A DNA stretch of 64,000 nt. It comes from Bolinopsis microptera (lineage: Eukaryota > Ctenophora > Tentaculata > Lobata > Bolinopsidae). Below are positions 1 to 12,700 of the stretch, piece by piece. The position numbers and the translations under genes were made by a program. Each line of letters begins with the position of its first letter. Position 1 is the stretch's first letter. Where the stretch lies: positions 5,683,096 to 5,747,095 of the forward strand of contig NC_087080.1 of assembly GCF_026151205.1 (NCBI RefSeq), written 5' to 3'. The notes beneath the pieces are model-generated. The model searched no databases, was not told the DNA's origin, and saw nothing but the letters and a program-made list of their open reading frames with translations.

Positions 1-211
1 ACCGTAATCAAGACCCAACCCCCCCTGACAGCAATATTACGTAATCATGGCATGGCCGGACCCGGGACCCCCTCCTCCCCTTGACTTTTTTCCCTAGAAA
101 ACACTTTTCTCTACGTTTCATGCAACCCTGATCATGCTATCATGATGAGCCGAAATTATTGTTATCAGTTATGATATCCGGCCAAGCACCTTCTAAACTA
201 CTTACTATTAT
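1..211. other. Repeat-rich flank without a gene
   Basis: No coding signal is visible. Bases 3-26 carry a motif (CGTAATCAAGACCCAA then a C-run) that recurs at 2938-2962, so this is probably a dispersed C-rich repeat. Bases 205-211 (CTATTAT) form the left target-site duplication of the element that begins at 212. Confidence 0.5.
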
Positions 212-323
212 GGGGGGGGGGGGGGGGGTCAACCTCATTTTACCTCATTTTACCTCATCCCAATTTTGCCTTTTTTGGCTGGCCTCATGAGGTAAAATGA
301 GGTAAATCTCGGCAAAAATTTTT

Positions 324-648
324 AACAGGTAAAATTCTCTAAATCGTCAATTTAGTCACGAAGGAGTATGGAAGGAGTTCTAAATGTGTGCTCCTCTAAT
401 ATAAACAGTAGGAAATGGTTAACTTTAGTCGAGGTCTCAGGTCTCTACAATGTCGGAAAGTTCCTGCAGGAATTTGCGCATTGCGCTTGAAGCGCAAGAT
501 TCACAGCGCCAAAAGCGAAGGTCGTAGAGACATGAGACCTTGACTAAAGTTAACCATTTCATACCATTGCTATAAGAGTATGCCACTTTCAGAGTCCTGA
601 ACACACTCCCATATCTCTTAATCGTCAATTGTATGAATTTTACCTGTT
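324..648. repeat. Palindromic MITE, copy 1
   Basis: The ends are AACAGGTAAAATT and its inverse AATTTTACCTGTT (636-648). The centre folds on itself: GGTTAACTTTAGTC near 417 pairs with GACTAAAGTTAACC near 543. No coding potential is seen. Copy 2 lies inverted at 1693-2016. Confidence 0.75.
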
Positions 649-1692
649 AAAATATAATATCATCTTTTACTGATATCAATTTAGTTTAACACTGTTAGTT
701 TTAAAAAAGAAAATAATACTTCACACCAAACTAACACACAATATGAGAATATAAAGAGGAAGGTTTTCTTGGAGACCTGGACCATCAAAATAGTGTACAT
801 TGCTGCTGTCATTGTCAAGACTCCAGAATAAGAGGGTCTAGTTGTGGGATTATGCTGGATAACAGATATGATAAGTGGTAACAGCCTACAAAAGAATGTT
901 AGCTTACTAAGGAATTTTCCTCTTACCGAATTATACAAGAAGTTAACTAAGTTCCTCCTAGTCCTAAGCATTATCTTGTTTCAGAGGGAATGAGTGATTT
1001 AAAAAGATGAGCAGCAGGAACCCGTATAACCCTAAAATGGTGTCAAGATTCAAGAGACTAAAATAATTATTATATATTTAATTCGCGTTTTTGACACCAC
1101 TTGGGGGTCCAAATTTGGGGCTCTAAAACTTTTATTTCTTGGCCAATTTTTTATTTTTTCATGCTGATTTGGAGGCCATTAAAGCATTTGGCCCAGTCAA
1201 AAAAGTTTCAGTTGTATATCTTTTACGGTTTTTGCGGAAAGTAGCGTTAAAGTTGATGCCGTGGTGTCAGTAAAATGGCACGGATAAACATATATATATC
1301 GTATCGCTTTATATATAGTAAGATGAGGCCAAAGAGTTAGTTGTGAAGAAGGCATTTGTACTCTGTAATTTCTAAGCTAATTTTTTTCGATATTTATAGC
1401 TATTTACTGATCTTGTTTTGACGTATCAGCAAGATATCACTGGACCTCGTTAGTTGTTAGTCATGTTATGCTGATCCAGTTAGTGACGAGCTATGAAGTA
1501 ATCATTCGACCTCATTTAATACTGATCCTATCAATGACGAGCTATGAAGTAATCAGTGGATCGGAGTCCAAGGAAAACCTTCCTTTTTTATATTATCATA
1601 TTGTGCGTTAGTTTGGTGTGAAGTAATATGTTCTTTTTCAAAACTAACAGTGTTTTAAACTAAATTGATATCAGTTAAAGATGATATATTTT

Positions 1693-2016
1693 AACAGGTA
1701 AAATTCATATAATTGATGATTAAGAGCTGTAGGAGTGTGTTCAGGACTCTGAAAGTGACATACTCTCATAGCAATGGTATGGAATGGTTAATTTTAGTCA
1801 AGGTCTCATGTCTCTACGACCTTTGCTTTTGGCGCAGTGAATCTTGCGCTTCAGCGCCATGTGCAAATTACTGCAGGAACTTCCCGACATTGTAGAGACC
1901 TGAAACCTCGACTAAAGTTAACCATTTCCTACTGTTTATATTAGAGGAGCACACATTTAGAACTCCTTCCAAACTCCTTCGTGACTAAATTGACGATTTA
2001 GATAATTTTACCTGTT
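1693..2016. repeat. Palindromic MITE, copy 2 (inverted relative to copy 1)
   Basis: It has the same AACAGGTAAAATT termini and internal fold as the copy at 324-648, in the opposite orientation. Sequence inside the pair (649-770 against about 1573-1692) is also inverted, so the whole 324-2016 stretch is a foldback with arms of about 445 bp and a spacer of about 800 bp. Confidence 0.75.
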
Positions 2017-2853
2017 AAAAATTGGTGAAAAATATGGGCGTGGCCCAAGTCAGTATTATACGAAACCGTAGACACAAAAAATTGTTTGGTTGTTCCTGAT
2101 CCTATAGAGCAACTAATTAGAGGTGATATCTAATTATTTGAACGAAAAGTGGTTTTGTGAACCGCCCTTTATTCTACAGCGAATCATGAACATTGAACAT
2201 GTACATAAGAACTTAGAATTGTATGAAGTATGAGTTAATATGAGTAATTTATTATGAAATGACCTTTCACTATGCAATTTCGACTAAATTCATGTAGATA
2301 TCCAATCCACTTCCATGCACAACTGTTGTTTACATTTGGTCTAGTTAGACACAATTTGTTTCAGAGTGACTCGATAATTGCCATATCAAACTAAGATATT
2401 ATTTAAATGGTCCATGTCATGCAATGCGGAAATATCCCCATAAATTGGCAACTGCCAAAGTGACACTAAAGTTATTGCTAATTCCTTTACAAAACTTAGC
2501 AAGTGCTATTAACAATTTCCTAATGGATCATGGAAATTGAAATGTTCGATTTTCTTTTAATAAATAATAATTATAATGCGAAGTTGTATTTACCCCAAGT
2601 TTGGAGAGTAAGTAGGTTAAACTGGGAATGCCCCTTCCCAGGGACCACATCACCCCTAATAAACCATTAAATATCATGGGAGACCATGCACAGCCTCGAA
2701 TTATAGTATAATGACTTCGAATAAACCTTTTTTGTCTCTAAAAAAAGGCTTAGAAAACTAGATTTATTTACCTCATTTTACCTCATTTTACCTCATCCCA
2801 ATTTTGCCTTTTTTGGCTGGCCTCATGAGGTAAAATGAGGTTGACCCCCCCCC

Positions 2854-3638
2854 TATTATAGCCGGATAATCGATCAATTTCTAAATTTTATCACTATCAG
2901 AGTGATAGTGTTATTATTCTAGAGGGTAAAAAAGATAACGTAATCAACGACCAAACCCCCCCCCGCCCCCGGGATCAACCGTAAGCATTTGGAAACCCCA
3001 CCCCCCCCCTCGGCTGATTACGTAATACGTGAATGACCCCTAAGGTAAGCCAAATTTAGGTTATTCTGAGCCACTTTACCACATAGTTTACACATAGCTC
3101 TTCAGTAGAAATTACAGTAAGCTTTTCCAAAATCCAAACCCCCCCCTTTTGTGTAAGACGTAAAATAAGTAACAGGTAAGTAACAAGTAAGTAACAATGT
3201 GAATGATCCCTATAAAAACATGCTCAACACAAAACAAATAATTTTAAAACAGATTTCGAGCAGACTCCAGAAGGAGGTATCATTAAACGTAAAAACACAG
3301 ATATTTCAAGAAGAATAGAACAACACGAGGAACTTCATTGCACTGTATAGTCAACAAAGTGAGCTATTATATTAATAATTTTTACCCAACAATTCTACTG
3401 AAAATAACGAAATTGGTAGTCACTTTGTTGGTAGTTACTTTGTAATTTTACAACTGATGAACATGAATCTCTCAATCACATGGACACTGAAAAAAACAAC
3501 GAAAAGACATCTCAACTTAAAATGACAGTCCTGCTTTTCTTTAACGCTTTTCTTTTCATAAAATCGTATGAAACAGACAAGAGTGTTGCAGGACAAATCG
3601 TTCTAATACTTAATTTACACAAAAATGAGATAGGACTC
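2854..3638. other. Region downstream of LMBRD2, C-run repeats
   Basis: No gene is supported. 2938-3035 is bounded by ACGTAATCA and its inverse TGATTACGT and contains several C-runs, resembling the start of the window. The rest is AT-rich sequence that should include the 3' UTR of the minus-strand LMBRD2 gene ending at 3639. Confidence 0.4.
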
Positions 3639-3778
3639 TCAAACATCGTCAAAGAGGGACGATTTCTTGCTTTGTTTCCTGTAGCTGGATGACGGTGCTG
3701 TGTCGAGTAGAGAGTTAGCATCATAATCCTCTGAGTCGAGAAGTCTGGCTCTGTCGTTATCAAACGAATTCGTGTGAT
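3639..3778 (-). CDS. LMBRD2: LMBRD2 exon 14 (stop exon)
   Basis: It encodes [20 protein letters not shown] and ends [10 protein letters not shown] with TGA at 3639-3641. The human protein ends in a closely similar FNDV motif. Confidence 0.88.
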
Positions 3779-6700
3779 CTGAGGGAGTTTAGTGTGTTCG
3801 ACATGATAATTCATGAAAATTACTGGCTAACGAAAAAACATCTTTAAAGATTGGAAATGAAGTTAAACTAAAAACCAAAATTCTAACCTGCAGCAGACTT
3901 GCTTGGAAGGAGTTTCTTACTCTCGTATCGTTTGGATGAGGTGCTTGGTTTTGATGAGTTGTTGTGATCCTGTTTTCCTCCTCCTCCTCCTCCTCTCTCC
4001 TTACTCCTCCTCTCTGAGAAACAACGTTATTCAACGTTATATCACCATTTATAATTAATATTATCAACAACCCTCTCATTATGAAGAATGAATTAACGAT
4101 AAGTATTACATAATACTTAGAATATTCAGTATTTGGTGATTATATTTGAGTATTCGACATATCTCGAGTCTCGACACCTTTCACCGACAATATATATATA
4201 TTATAATCAGACATTAAATCAGTTAACTACAATTATTGAATATTGGGCATGAACCTCTATTTAGGAGCTGTTTCCCCTCCTCCACATAATCCATACTGAT
4301 CTCATCGTCTTGAACGAAGGTCTGGAACCCGAGGAACGCCATGCAGCGGGTCCCCACCTTTAGCAGAGTAGCTATACCGATCAGCGCTATCAGTATCGGG
4401 TAATACACGTTGAATCCTGTCAGAATTATTCAGGATTATTCGTTAGTTCAGTGTTCAGATCAGATGATGATCATTTATATGCTCGTTTGACTCTCACGGT
4501 TTGAGCTAAGTATGCTGAATTCAATTTTAGCAAAATTCACGTAGAAGTTCAAATTTAAAAACAAATTAAACGATCGTTAAAATGAAATGACCACGTGAAG
4601 TAATATTCATGATGAAAGTTCTGGATGCTGAAATAAAATAAGCATTAAAGAAAGGAACAAATTCTACATTGCTTGTCGAATAACGAACCTTGTGCAATGA
4701 AAGGGATAACTTCGAAGCTGCCCATGATAGTGGTAAAGGCTGTCTGTATGTCTGTGTTGTATCGTGTGTCCTGGTGGACTAGGGCTAGGAAGTTCAGAGA
4801 CAGGGGCGTGGTGAGACGAGACAGAACCGTAGCTGGGGAGACAAATCGTCAGTACTATTTTATATTAGTTATAATATCATAATTAGTGTTATAATTAATG
4901 GGTTCCTCAATCATTTTTACATACCTTAGATAACTATACAGTATTATAAATTCCTGGATTTAATTCCCATTTAATTACATCTCGATACACAAGATATCTA
5001 CTTAAATCGGATCAGATGAACTATCATGAGCACACCATTGTCAATCTAAATTGAAAGTAATCGAAAAACCTGAGAAAAGAAGCGAGTAATCATCAGTCTG
5101 CTGAGCGGGTGCCATGTAGTACAGGTTAAAGAGTCTCAACTTGAAAATCGTGTAGTACGCACACAGACACATGTAGCTGATAAACGTGATACACACCACC
5201 TGAGAAGAAACTAGATAAGAAAGTGAAACATAGCGAAAGTGAAACAAGGTACGAAAATTAAGTGAAACTTAATTTGAATGAACATATTGAAAGTGAAAAT
5301 AGATTTGTGTATTGTTTTGTTGAGTACATTTTTACCGCTGCATTCAGGGTATCTTGTTCCATCAGACCTTATAACTGGTCTGATGTGGTGAATACAGAAT
5401 AATAATATTAGCACAACTCTTTCACATTTATACCTTTTATCGTACTGACTTTGTAATTTTGATGGAACAAACATAATGGAGATATTAATAGTAGATACTA
5501 TTTTTCTGACTAGATCTGCGCTTAAGTAAAAAAGGGACTGGGCACGGTCTTTAACTGTTAAAGTAATCGTAGAATGAATGCATAATGTAACTATATCTCA
5601 TAATTACTGCAGTGTCCACATCAATACCCTGCCGGCCAAATTTTTCTGACCCAAATCACTGTTCTCAATTTTAATTCCGCCAGACGTTTTAGTTGTATCC
5701 TTCAAATTTTCTACCTGATTTCTCATTATTCTGAGCATAATGCTTCATTACTTTAGTTACATACTTCTTCATTATTAAACATATCATTGCTTGATTGTAA
5801 TCAGATTTGACACTAGAGTCTCGAAATGTAAACATTCAAGACAAGCACACATTAAAACACTTTCTCGATCAACAATTTTAACTATCAATCATTTTGTATT
5901 ATATTTTTGCAAGTTTTACAAGTTTTACAAGTTTTACAAGTTTTACAAGTTTACAAGTTCTACTATTGATCTATATTGCATTAAAGTAATAATTTCAGAT
6001 ACGCGATACTGGAATCCAAATCCGATAGCCAAAGAGTGAATGTATCCAAACCAATAAAGTGAATCGAATCCGGTTAAAGACAAGGAAATTATTATTATTA
6101 TTCATTGTTTAACTATATAATAATGCTACGTCTATAAAGATATGACGATGACTTTAAATCCTAGGTTAGGGCACCGCTGCACAAAGCTTTCAAGTCTAAA
6201 AGAGTGATGCACCTTGAGACTACAGACATAGTTTTGTTTTTAATATTTTGGAGGGGCTTCAGCGGCATACTCTTGAGGGTCATACTGTTGAAGGGGAGCA
6301 TAGGACTGCGGAACTGCAGTTATCGCGTTCTGCTGTTGCTGCACTACAACAACTTGATTTGTAGGAGGCACACTTTCTTTCAACTGCTGTCGTTCCTGAT
6401 ATAGAGCACAGGGAGTGCAAAAGCAAACGGACAACAAATCCAAAATCCAGTCACCTTGGATTCTATACTTTCTTCTGATGTTGGGTCTAAGGGAAAGACC
6501 CCATGCACACATCGCAGCTTGCTGGCAGAAAATAAAGCCCAAGCAGCCACATAAAGCACCAAAAAACCCGTCGCACCAATAACCCGGGTGGCAGGAATCC
6601 CGCGCAATTAAACCGAAGATTACACAGGGACAAAACCAAACTAGCAGACATTCTCCAATATCGTCTGTGCATCCAAACAGACCATGACTCCACTCGTTGT

Positions 6701-9700
6701 TCCTTGGAATACCATCTTCTACTGATACTAAAAGCGGCACCTTGTCACCCATCAGTATATATCTGGCAGGAAGTGTTAAAAGTTGTGGCAACAACCATTT
6801 TGAAATTTATTTGGCAATTTAATAAGAAGCCGATATATCATAATTTAGATACAAAAAAAAGAAGCTTAAATTGTGATTATGTAAGGAGGTTAAACTGTTC
6901 TCGCTAAACTAATTGTTCAGTTGTCAAGACACAAATCGTAAACACTGTCAGCATTAGATGTCACAACATGAGATAACCAATAATAATATCATAACCACGT
7001 GCTTGCAGCCTCATTTTGACCTCACTGAAGTGATACTAGATAAACCGGTCCAATCAATTGTTCGGAGGGCGAGAATACGTGGCCTGGCTAACCACAGATT
7101 TGTAAACCGTACTACAATCTTAATAATGTATACAACGAATATTAACTGAGCGCGACACGGAGCTAGCCAAACTTCAACAAACTAACGTCAGATAAGTGGA
7201 CACTGCTGTTTTTCCATGAGCACATCTTAGACAGCTTACATCTCAATGGACAGTTCTTAGAAGCAAATAGCAATTATAAGGTATATGAATTAAAGGCATA
7301 ATTACGAATAAAAGCGTCCGAGTAAGCCTCGTTCACCTTCAATTAAAAACAATAAAATTCTAGTTCATGTTTGCAAGTCACCAATATTCTCACCGCAAAG
7401 TACAATTGCTGATGAATCGCAAACCTTAACTTGCCCTCAACTAAATGCTTCACCGAATGTCAATGAGTTGAAATATGAGTGTGTCTCTGTGTGAAATATG
7501 ATCTATATATATAATCTCAATAAATCTGTGTGTGTGTGGGAAACTTCCAAGCGGCTTAATTGAGAAAACGGTAAGATTACGGGACTGGTTTTTTCGGTAT
7601 AGTGCCGACAAAACTCTGACGAAACCAATAAGCAAATTATAAAAAAATCGGCCGGTGGTAAGTGGTTTAATTGATGGTTTTGTACCACTAATGTGGCTCA
7701 ATTTTTGTCCCTCCTCGCTCTCTCTCTCTCTCTCCCATTACTACATAGGCAGCGTTGGTACATAAATCATAATTAGGTTAGCTGCAAGATTCACTGTTAT
7801 GTAATACTATAAGCTTATTACTTTACTAGGGGGCAGGGGGCACTTATTGCGGTCTGTATGGACTGTTGAGAGAGTTCATACTTTCATACGACAATGTAAT
7901 GCGTGTTTTCAAATATAATAGGCGGGTTTATACTTTTGCATTTCAACTGCGATAGTGAAGTCCCGGCCGTACTGCAAGGACAAAAGAAAATCGCGATTAT
8001 TCAGGCCAAAACTCGCGGCGCCGCGCGACAGCCAAACTAGGCAAAATCGCGGCGAAAGATAATGTATTTGCAGAGCTAAGTTAGATGTCATATATTCGTT
8101 AAACTAGCCAGCGTTAGTTTAGTTAGATTAGGGAGCGATAAGCAAAACACTGGTAGTTGTATATAACTAAGCTATTACATCCAGGTTGAATGCCACATTT
8201 TCTTGGATTAACATAACTTGAATTGCAAGTACGCGAGCGTGGTTTACCAGATCCTTGAAATTGTCAGTAAGCTTCTGGTTTTTCATTAATTGTTTTCTCA
8301 TTAAGCTTTTATCACCACAGATGGGAATTATATTCGGCTTGATTTATGATATCCCAGAATTAGTTCAAGTTAACACACAGTGGATAAAAAATCATATAAA
8401 GCCGGCCAATTTCTTAGACGTAGTCAATATGTACGATAAGATAAAAGATTACGGCTCCTGCTCTGATGTTATCCACATTATCCGTCTATTTGTTCGATTA
8501 GCTACTTTGAGTGAAGTAACAGGTATCATCTCCAATTTGATAAAACACAACCTGGACTGGGTGCAGATAATTGGACTGAACTACATTTCCGTGGAGCTGC
8601 TGCGGGCATCAAGCGGGACAGTCGGGGATTCTAACAGTATGTCCAGGATAATGTGCTGTCGAGAGGGAGCTGAACAAAACCCACCAAGAACTGGATAGGA
8701 GCCCACTCTTCGTTAAACTCATCTTGCCGGATTTTAGAACATTTTTTGACGATCTGATGGAATCAGTGACCAAAAATGGAAGAAATGAGGAGTCTCTTCC
8801 GAATGGAGCAGCAGATAACGCAAAAGATTATGACCACTATGATGACAAGTAACTTTGGTAAAAGACGATCAGGACGAAGAATAATCTGGACTATTTGAGG
8901 ACAGGCGGTGGAGGAGATGCACAGACAGGGAGCTTCTCCTGGCATTTCAACATCATTTACCAACTGTTCCTGTACAATACGAGGGTAATCTGATAGACTT
9001 TGTGGTTGTTGAGATAATAATAGATTGGATAAAGTTCAACAAGTTTGACCTGCCTGCAGTGCTTTGCGTTAATGTGCTAACAGCTATACGAAAGCTGGAT
9101 AAATTGAGTGCAATGTTTGTGGAAGCGGTGGTCGCAGAGACCCATGCTCTGCTTGGTCCAGAACTAGAAGCCTTCTCTTACATAAACTCAAGCTTCAACT
9201 CACACCCAACATCCTACGAGCACGTGACCCAGAAATTTGTGACTAAGGATAACCTGCAGCTACTCCTCCTAGGACAGCACGTGACCCTAAAGAGTAAGTG
9301 TACGCTCGGTATGTGTGGGTACGTGAAAACGCCCAGCGTGGTGACGATCAATTCATCGAAATATAACATTGAGTAACTAATATCACAGATATTTCCCGAA
9401 CCTTTCATTGCATCCCTTTTTCTCTTTCTTACACCGTTCAATAAGAACGGTTTTGTATATATTATATAATATATATATATATGTAATATGTATAATATTA
9501 TATTATATTATGGTGTTTGTATGGATTTCTCCAGTTGGAAGATTGTTCTACCCTGGAGGGGAGCTTCATACCAGTTAACCGGCCGTTTTATTTGTATGTT
9601 ATATTATTGTATTATCCGAGAAAACAGTTAGTACCGCGAAGTGGGTGGGTGGGCATTTTTTGTAAATTTCAAAGTTGCACTTAGTCGATGTCACGTACGG

Positions 9701-12700
9701 CACTTGGTACCTGATCCCCCCCCCCCCCCCCCGTTATGTTGTCACAAACTTTATAACACTTTCTGCCAGAGATATACTGATGGATGACAAGGTGCCGCTT
9801 CTAGTATCAGTAGAAGATGGTATTCTAAGGAAAAACGAATGGAGTCATGGTCTGTTTGGATGCACAGACGATATCGGAGAAATTCTGCTAGCTTGGTTTT
9901 GTCCTTTTGTGATCTTTGGTGTAAACGCGCGAGACTCTTGCTACCCTGGGTATTGGTGCAACGGGATTTGTGGTGCTTTTTGTGGGGGCTTTATTTTCTG
10001 TTTTCCAGTCGCAATGTGTGCGTTGGGTTATTCTTTTTGGGGCTGCTTCAGCTTGGGCTTTATTTTCTGCCAACAAGCTGCGATGTGTGCAATCAACTGT
10101 GCATGGGGTCTTTCCCTTAGACCCAACATCAGAAGAAAGTACGGAATCCAAGGTGACAGGATTTTAGACTGGTTGGTCGTTTGGTGGTGCACTCCTTGTG
10201 CTCTACTTCAGGAACGACAGCAGTTGAAAGAAAGTCTGCCTTCTACAACTCAAGTTGTTGTAGAGCAGCAGAACCCGATAACTGCAGTTCCGCAGTCCTA
10301 TGCTTTCCCTCATCAGTATTAGTGTGCCCCTAAAAGACAACTTCTCTTGGATGCCCAGCGTGCGAACTCAAACTCACATCTTTAAATACAAATTATCGTT
10401 GAAAAATGAATTAATTTCCACTATCTATAGTATGTTTTATCTTTAGCCAAATTCTTGATTTTGGAGATTAAAATCCCTAAAAATATGCCCTGAATCTTGC
10501 TTTTACGATATTTGATAATTTCTTTAAAATGTATCGACATTGATGACGTTTTTGTTTATTTTTGAACAACATAATTAATGTCAGCATAATATGTTTAACA
10601 ACAAATAATTTTTCAAATTCCCTACTGTCCGGACTCCTCGTTATAAATATAATTAAGGAATATGGCCTCATGACACTGTTCCCTCATGACACTGTCCCCC
10701 TCATGACGCTGTTCCCCTCATGACACTGTTCCCCTCATGACACTGTTCCCCTCATGACACTGTTCCCCTCATGACACTGTTCCCCTCATGACACTGTTCC
10801 CCTCATGACACTGTTCCCCTCATGACACTGTTCCCCTCATGACACTGTTCCCCGAAAGATAACGATACAGTCAGTTGTGCACACAAGGTGATCGTTAGCA
10901 GGCTTGTCCGCCGTGGCTAAATGGATCGGCGGCGGCGTTTCACTAAAATTACACCGGCGGCGGCGGCGTACGCCGGCGTGAGCCGTGAAATCAAGGCCAA
11001 CTAAATTGAGGTCTATGAAATATGAATATGATCATGTACTTAATTAGGGTAATTTAGACTTAACTTCAACAAATGATGTTGGTATATTGTTATGGTATTA
11101 TCTGCTATCAAATAAAAGTTGAGACAAATTGATACAATTATTTTATTCAAGGTAAAATACATAAACAATAAATTATTGCTGAAATCAATGGATCTCTCAA
11201 TATTTTTTGTTGGAAACAAAATCATAGTTTTTAGAACAAAACAGTGTATATTTGAAATTCTTAACATTCATCCTAGATCGCTGACTAGAAAGAATTAAAC
11301 CTGCAGCCGACCAGGTTCTTTCAATTTCCGCACTACTGGCAGGTATACAATGCACTTTTCTTACTATGTTTGAGAGTATTGGGAAAGTTTTTTGCCTATC
11401 GGCCCAAAATCTAAAAAGTTCGAATTGTAAAATTTCTTCTTCAGTCAAACTTATGAGTAGGTACAAGGTATCTGCTCAGTTCTTTTGATAATCAATATTG
11501 TTAAGTTAGCTAAAGGTGTGTATCATGTGTGTGTTGCCCCTAGCCGCTAATCGCTATCAGTAACACTGATATCTTCAAATGAAGACAGAATTATTTTGAA
11601 GTCAGAAAATGCACGCCGTACGCCGATGTACGCCGGGGTGTATCGGCGGCGTTCGGCGTGGCAAAATCACCCGGCGGCGGCGGCGTTCGGCGGCGGCGGA
11701 CAAGCCTGATCGTTAGCTGCAAATCATGAGAAACCTCACTGAACCAGCATTTGTGGACATATGTTGTGTCATACTCATAAGCTGTATATTAATGATGGAC
11801 ATTGCGAAAAATGTACACCTATGTATTTGAAAGTCTCTGTGCGCTTTCTATCCCAATATCTATATATCACCCACCTGTATTTTCGCTATATTATCGCGGA
11901 GCCAAAAATCAGTTTTCCGCCAATAATTCAAAAAGTAATTGTTTTCACTTTCAGGGTTCATTCACCAGCTTAGGGGTCATTCACCAGTTCGTCGACCACA
12001 GTACAAACCCTTGTAAGCTCAAGTATGATAGTGCGTAATGCGTATGCATACCCAAGTGTGTGATTGTTGAATTAACTACAATGTTACCAATAAATAACTG
12101 CTAGATATTATATTTAGTTAATTATAATTAATTGATATTAATTATAATTATCCTTGTCATATTATAAGTTCCATGAATTTCGGGCACAATGTCAACAGCA
12201 CATTTTGAATGGTAGCATTGGATGACACACTGGTATGGAGTGATAAGGGCCCGAAAGCCTGGTAATTTGTTAATCTTATGGAGATGTAAACATTAAATTA
12301 GTCCGGTTGTCGAAGTTGTAGTATATCACTGTATTAAACGGATTAAACGATTCAAAAGTCAAAAGTCAAAATTCACTGTATGAACAAGAGGAATGTTCTC
12401 TAGGCATTTTCAAAATGAGGAATATAGGGCATGTGCCGTATATTGTGTTCCTCTTTTGATGCAACGTTGGATCGAATTTCAATTCATCGAAATATAACAT
12501 CGAGTAACTAATATCACAGATATTTCCCGAACCTTTCATTGCAACCTTTTTCTCTTTCTTACACCGTTCAATAAGAACGGTTTTGTATATATTATATAAT
12601 ATATATATATATATGTAATATGTATAATATTATATAATATGTTACATTATATTATGGTGTTTGTATGGATTTCTCCAGTTGGAAGATTGTTCTACCCTGG

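Larger units (their letters stand above)
212..2853. mobile_element. G-capped composite element A
   Basis: The left end is a run of 17 G (212-228) followed by TCAACCTCATTTTACCTCA. The right end is the inverse, TGAGGTAAAATGAGGTTGA followed by nine C (2845-2853). TATTAT (CTATTAT if one C is borrowed from the run) abuts both ends, at 206-211 and 2854-2859, as expected of a target-site duplication. Each end holds three copies of an 11-bp unit (CCTCATTTTAC), a loop with GCCTTTTTTGGC, then the same unit inverted. The tips are inverted relative to each other, but the loop cores are in the same orientation. No transposase reading frame is visible. The interior holds a large inverted repeat (324-770 against 1573-2016). 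I do not recognise the superfamily. Two independent short insertions are the alternative, but the matching flanks argue against that. Confidence 0.6.

Noticed and set aside
3480-3692. Plus-strand 70-codon frame
   Set aside because: It overlaps LMBRD2 exon 14 on the minus strand, whose coding evidence is much stronger.
5211-5474. Candidate extra LMBRD2 exon reading [15 protein letters not shown]
   Set aside because: The family sequence passes directly from exon 9 to exon 10; this stretch has no family match and contains a small palindrome.
6380-6693. Overlapping minus-strand frames within PLAC8 copy 1
   Set aside because: Alternate frames of the same gene; only the 6240-6752 frame carries the PLAC8 motif.
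11802-12038. Repeated frame [11 protein letters not shown] (also at 15152 and 19803)
   Set aside because: Preserved because the DNA is tandemly duplicated; no start context or domain, and indels change its length in the third copy.
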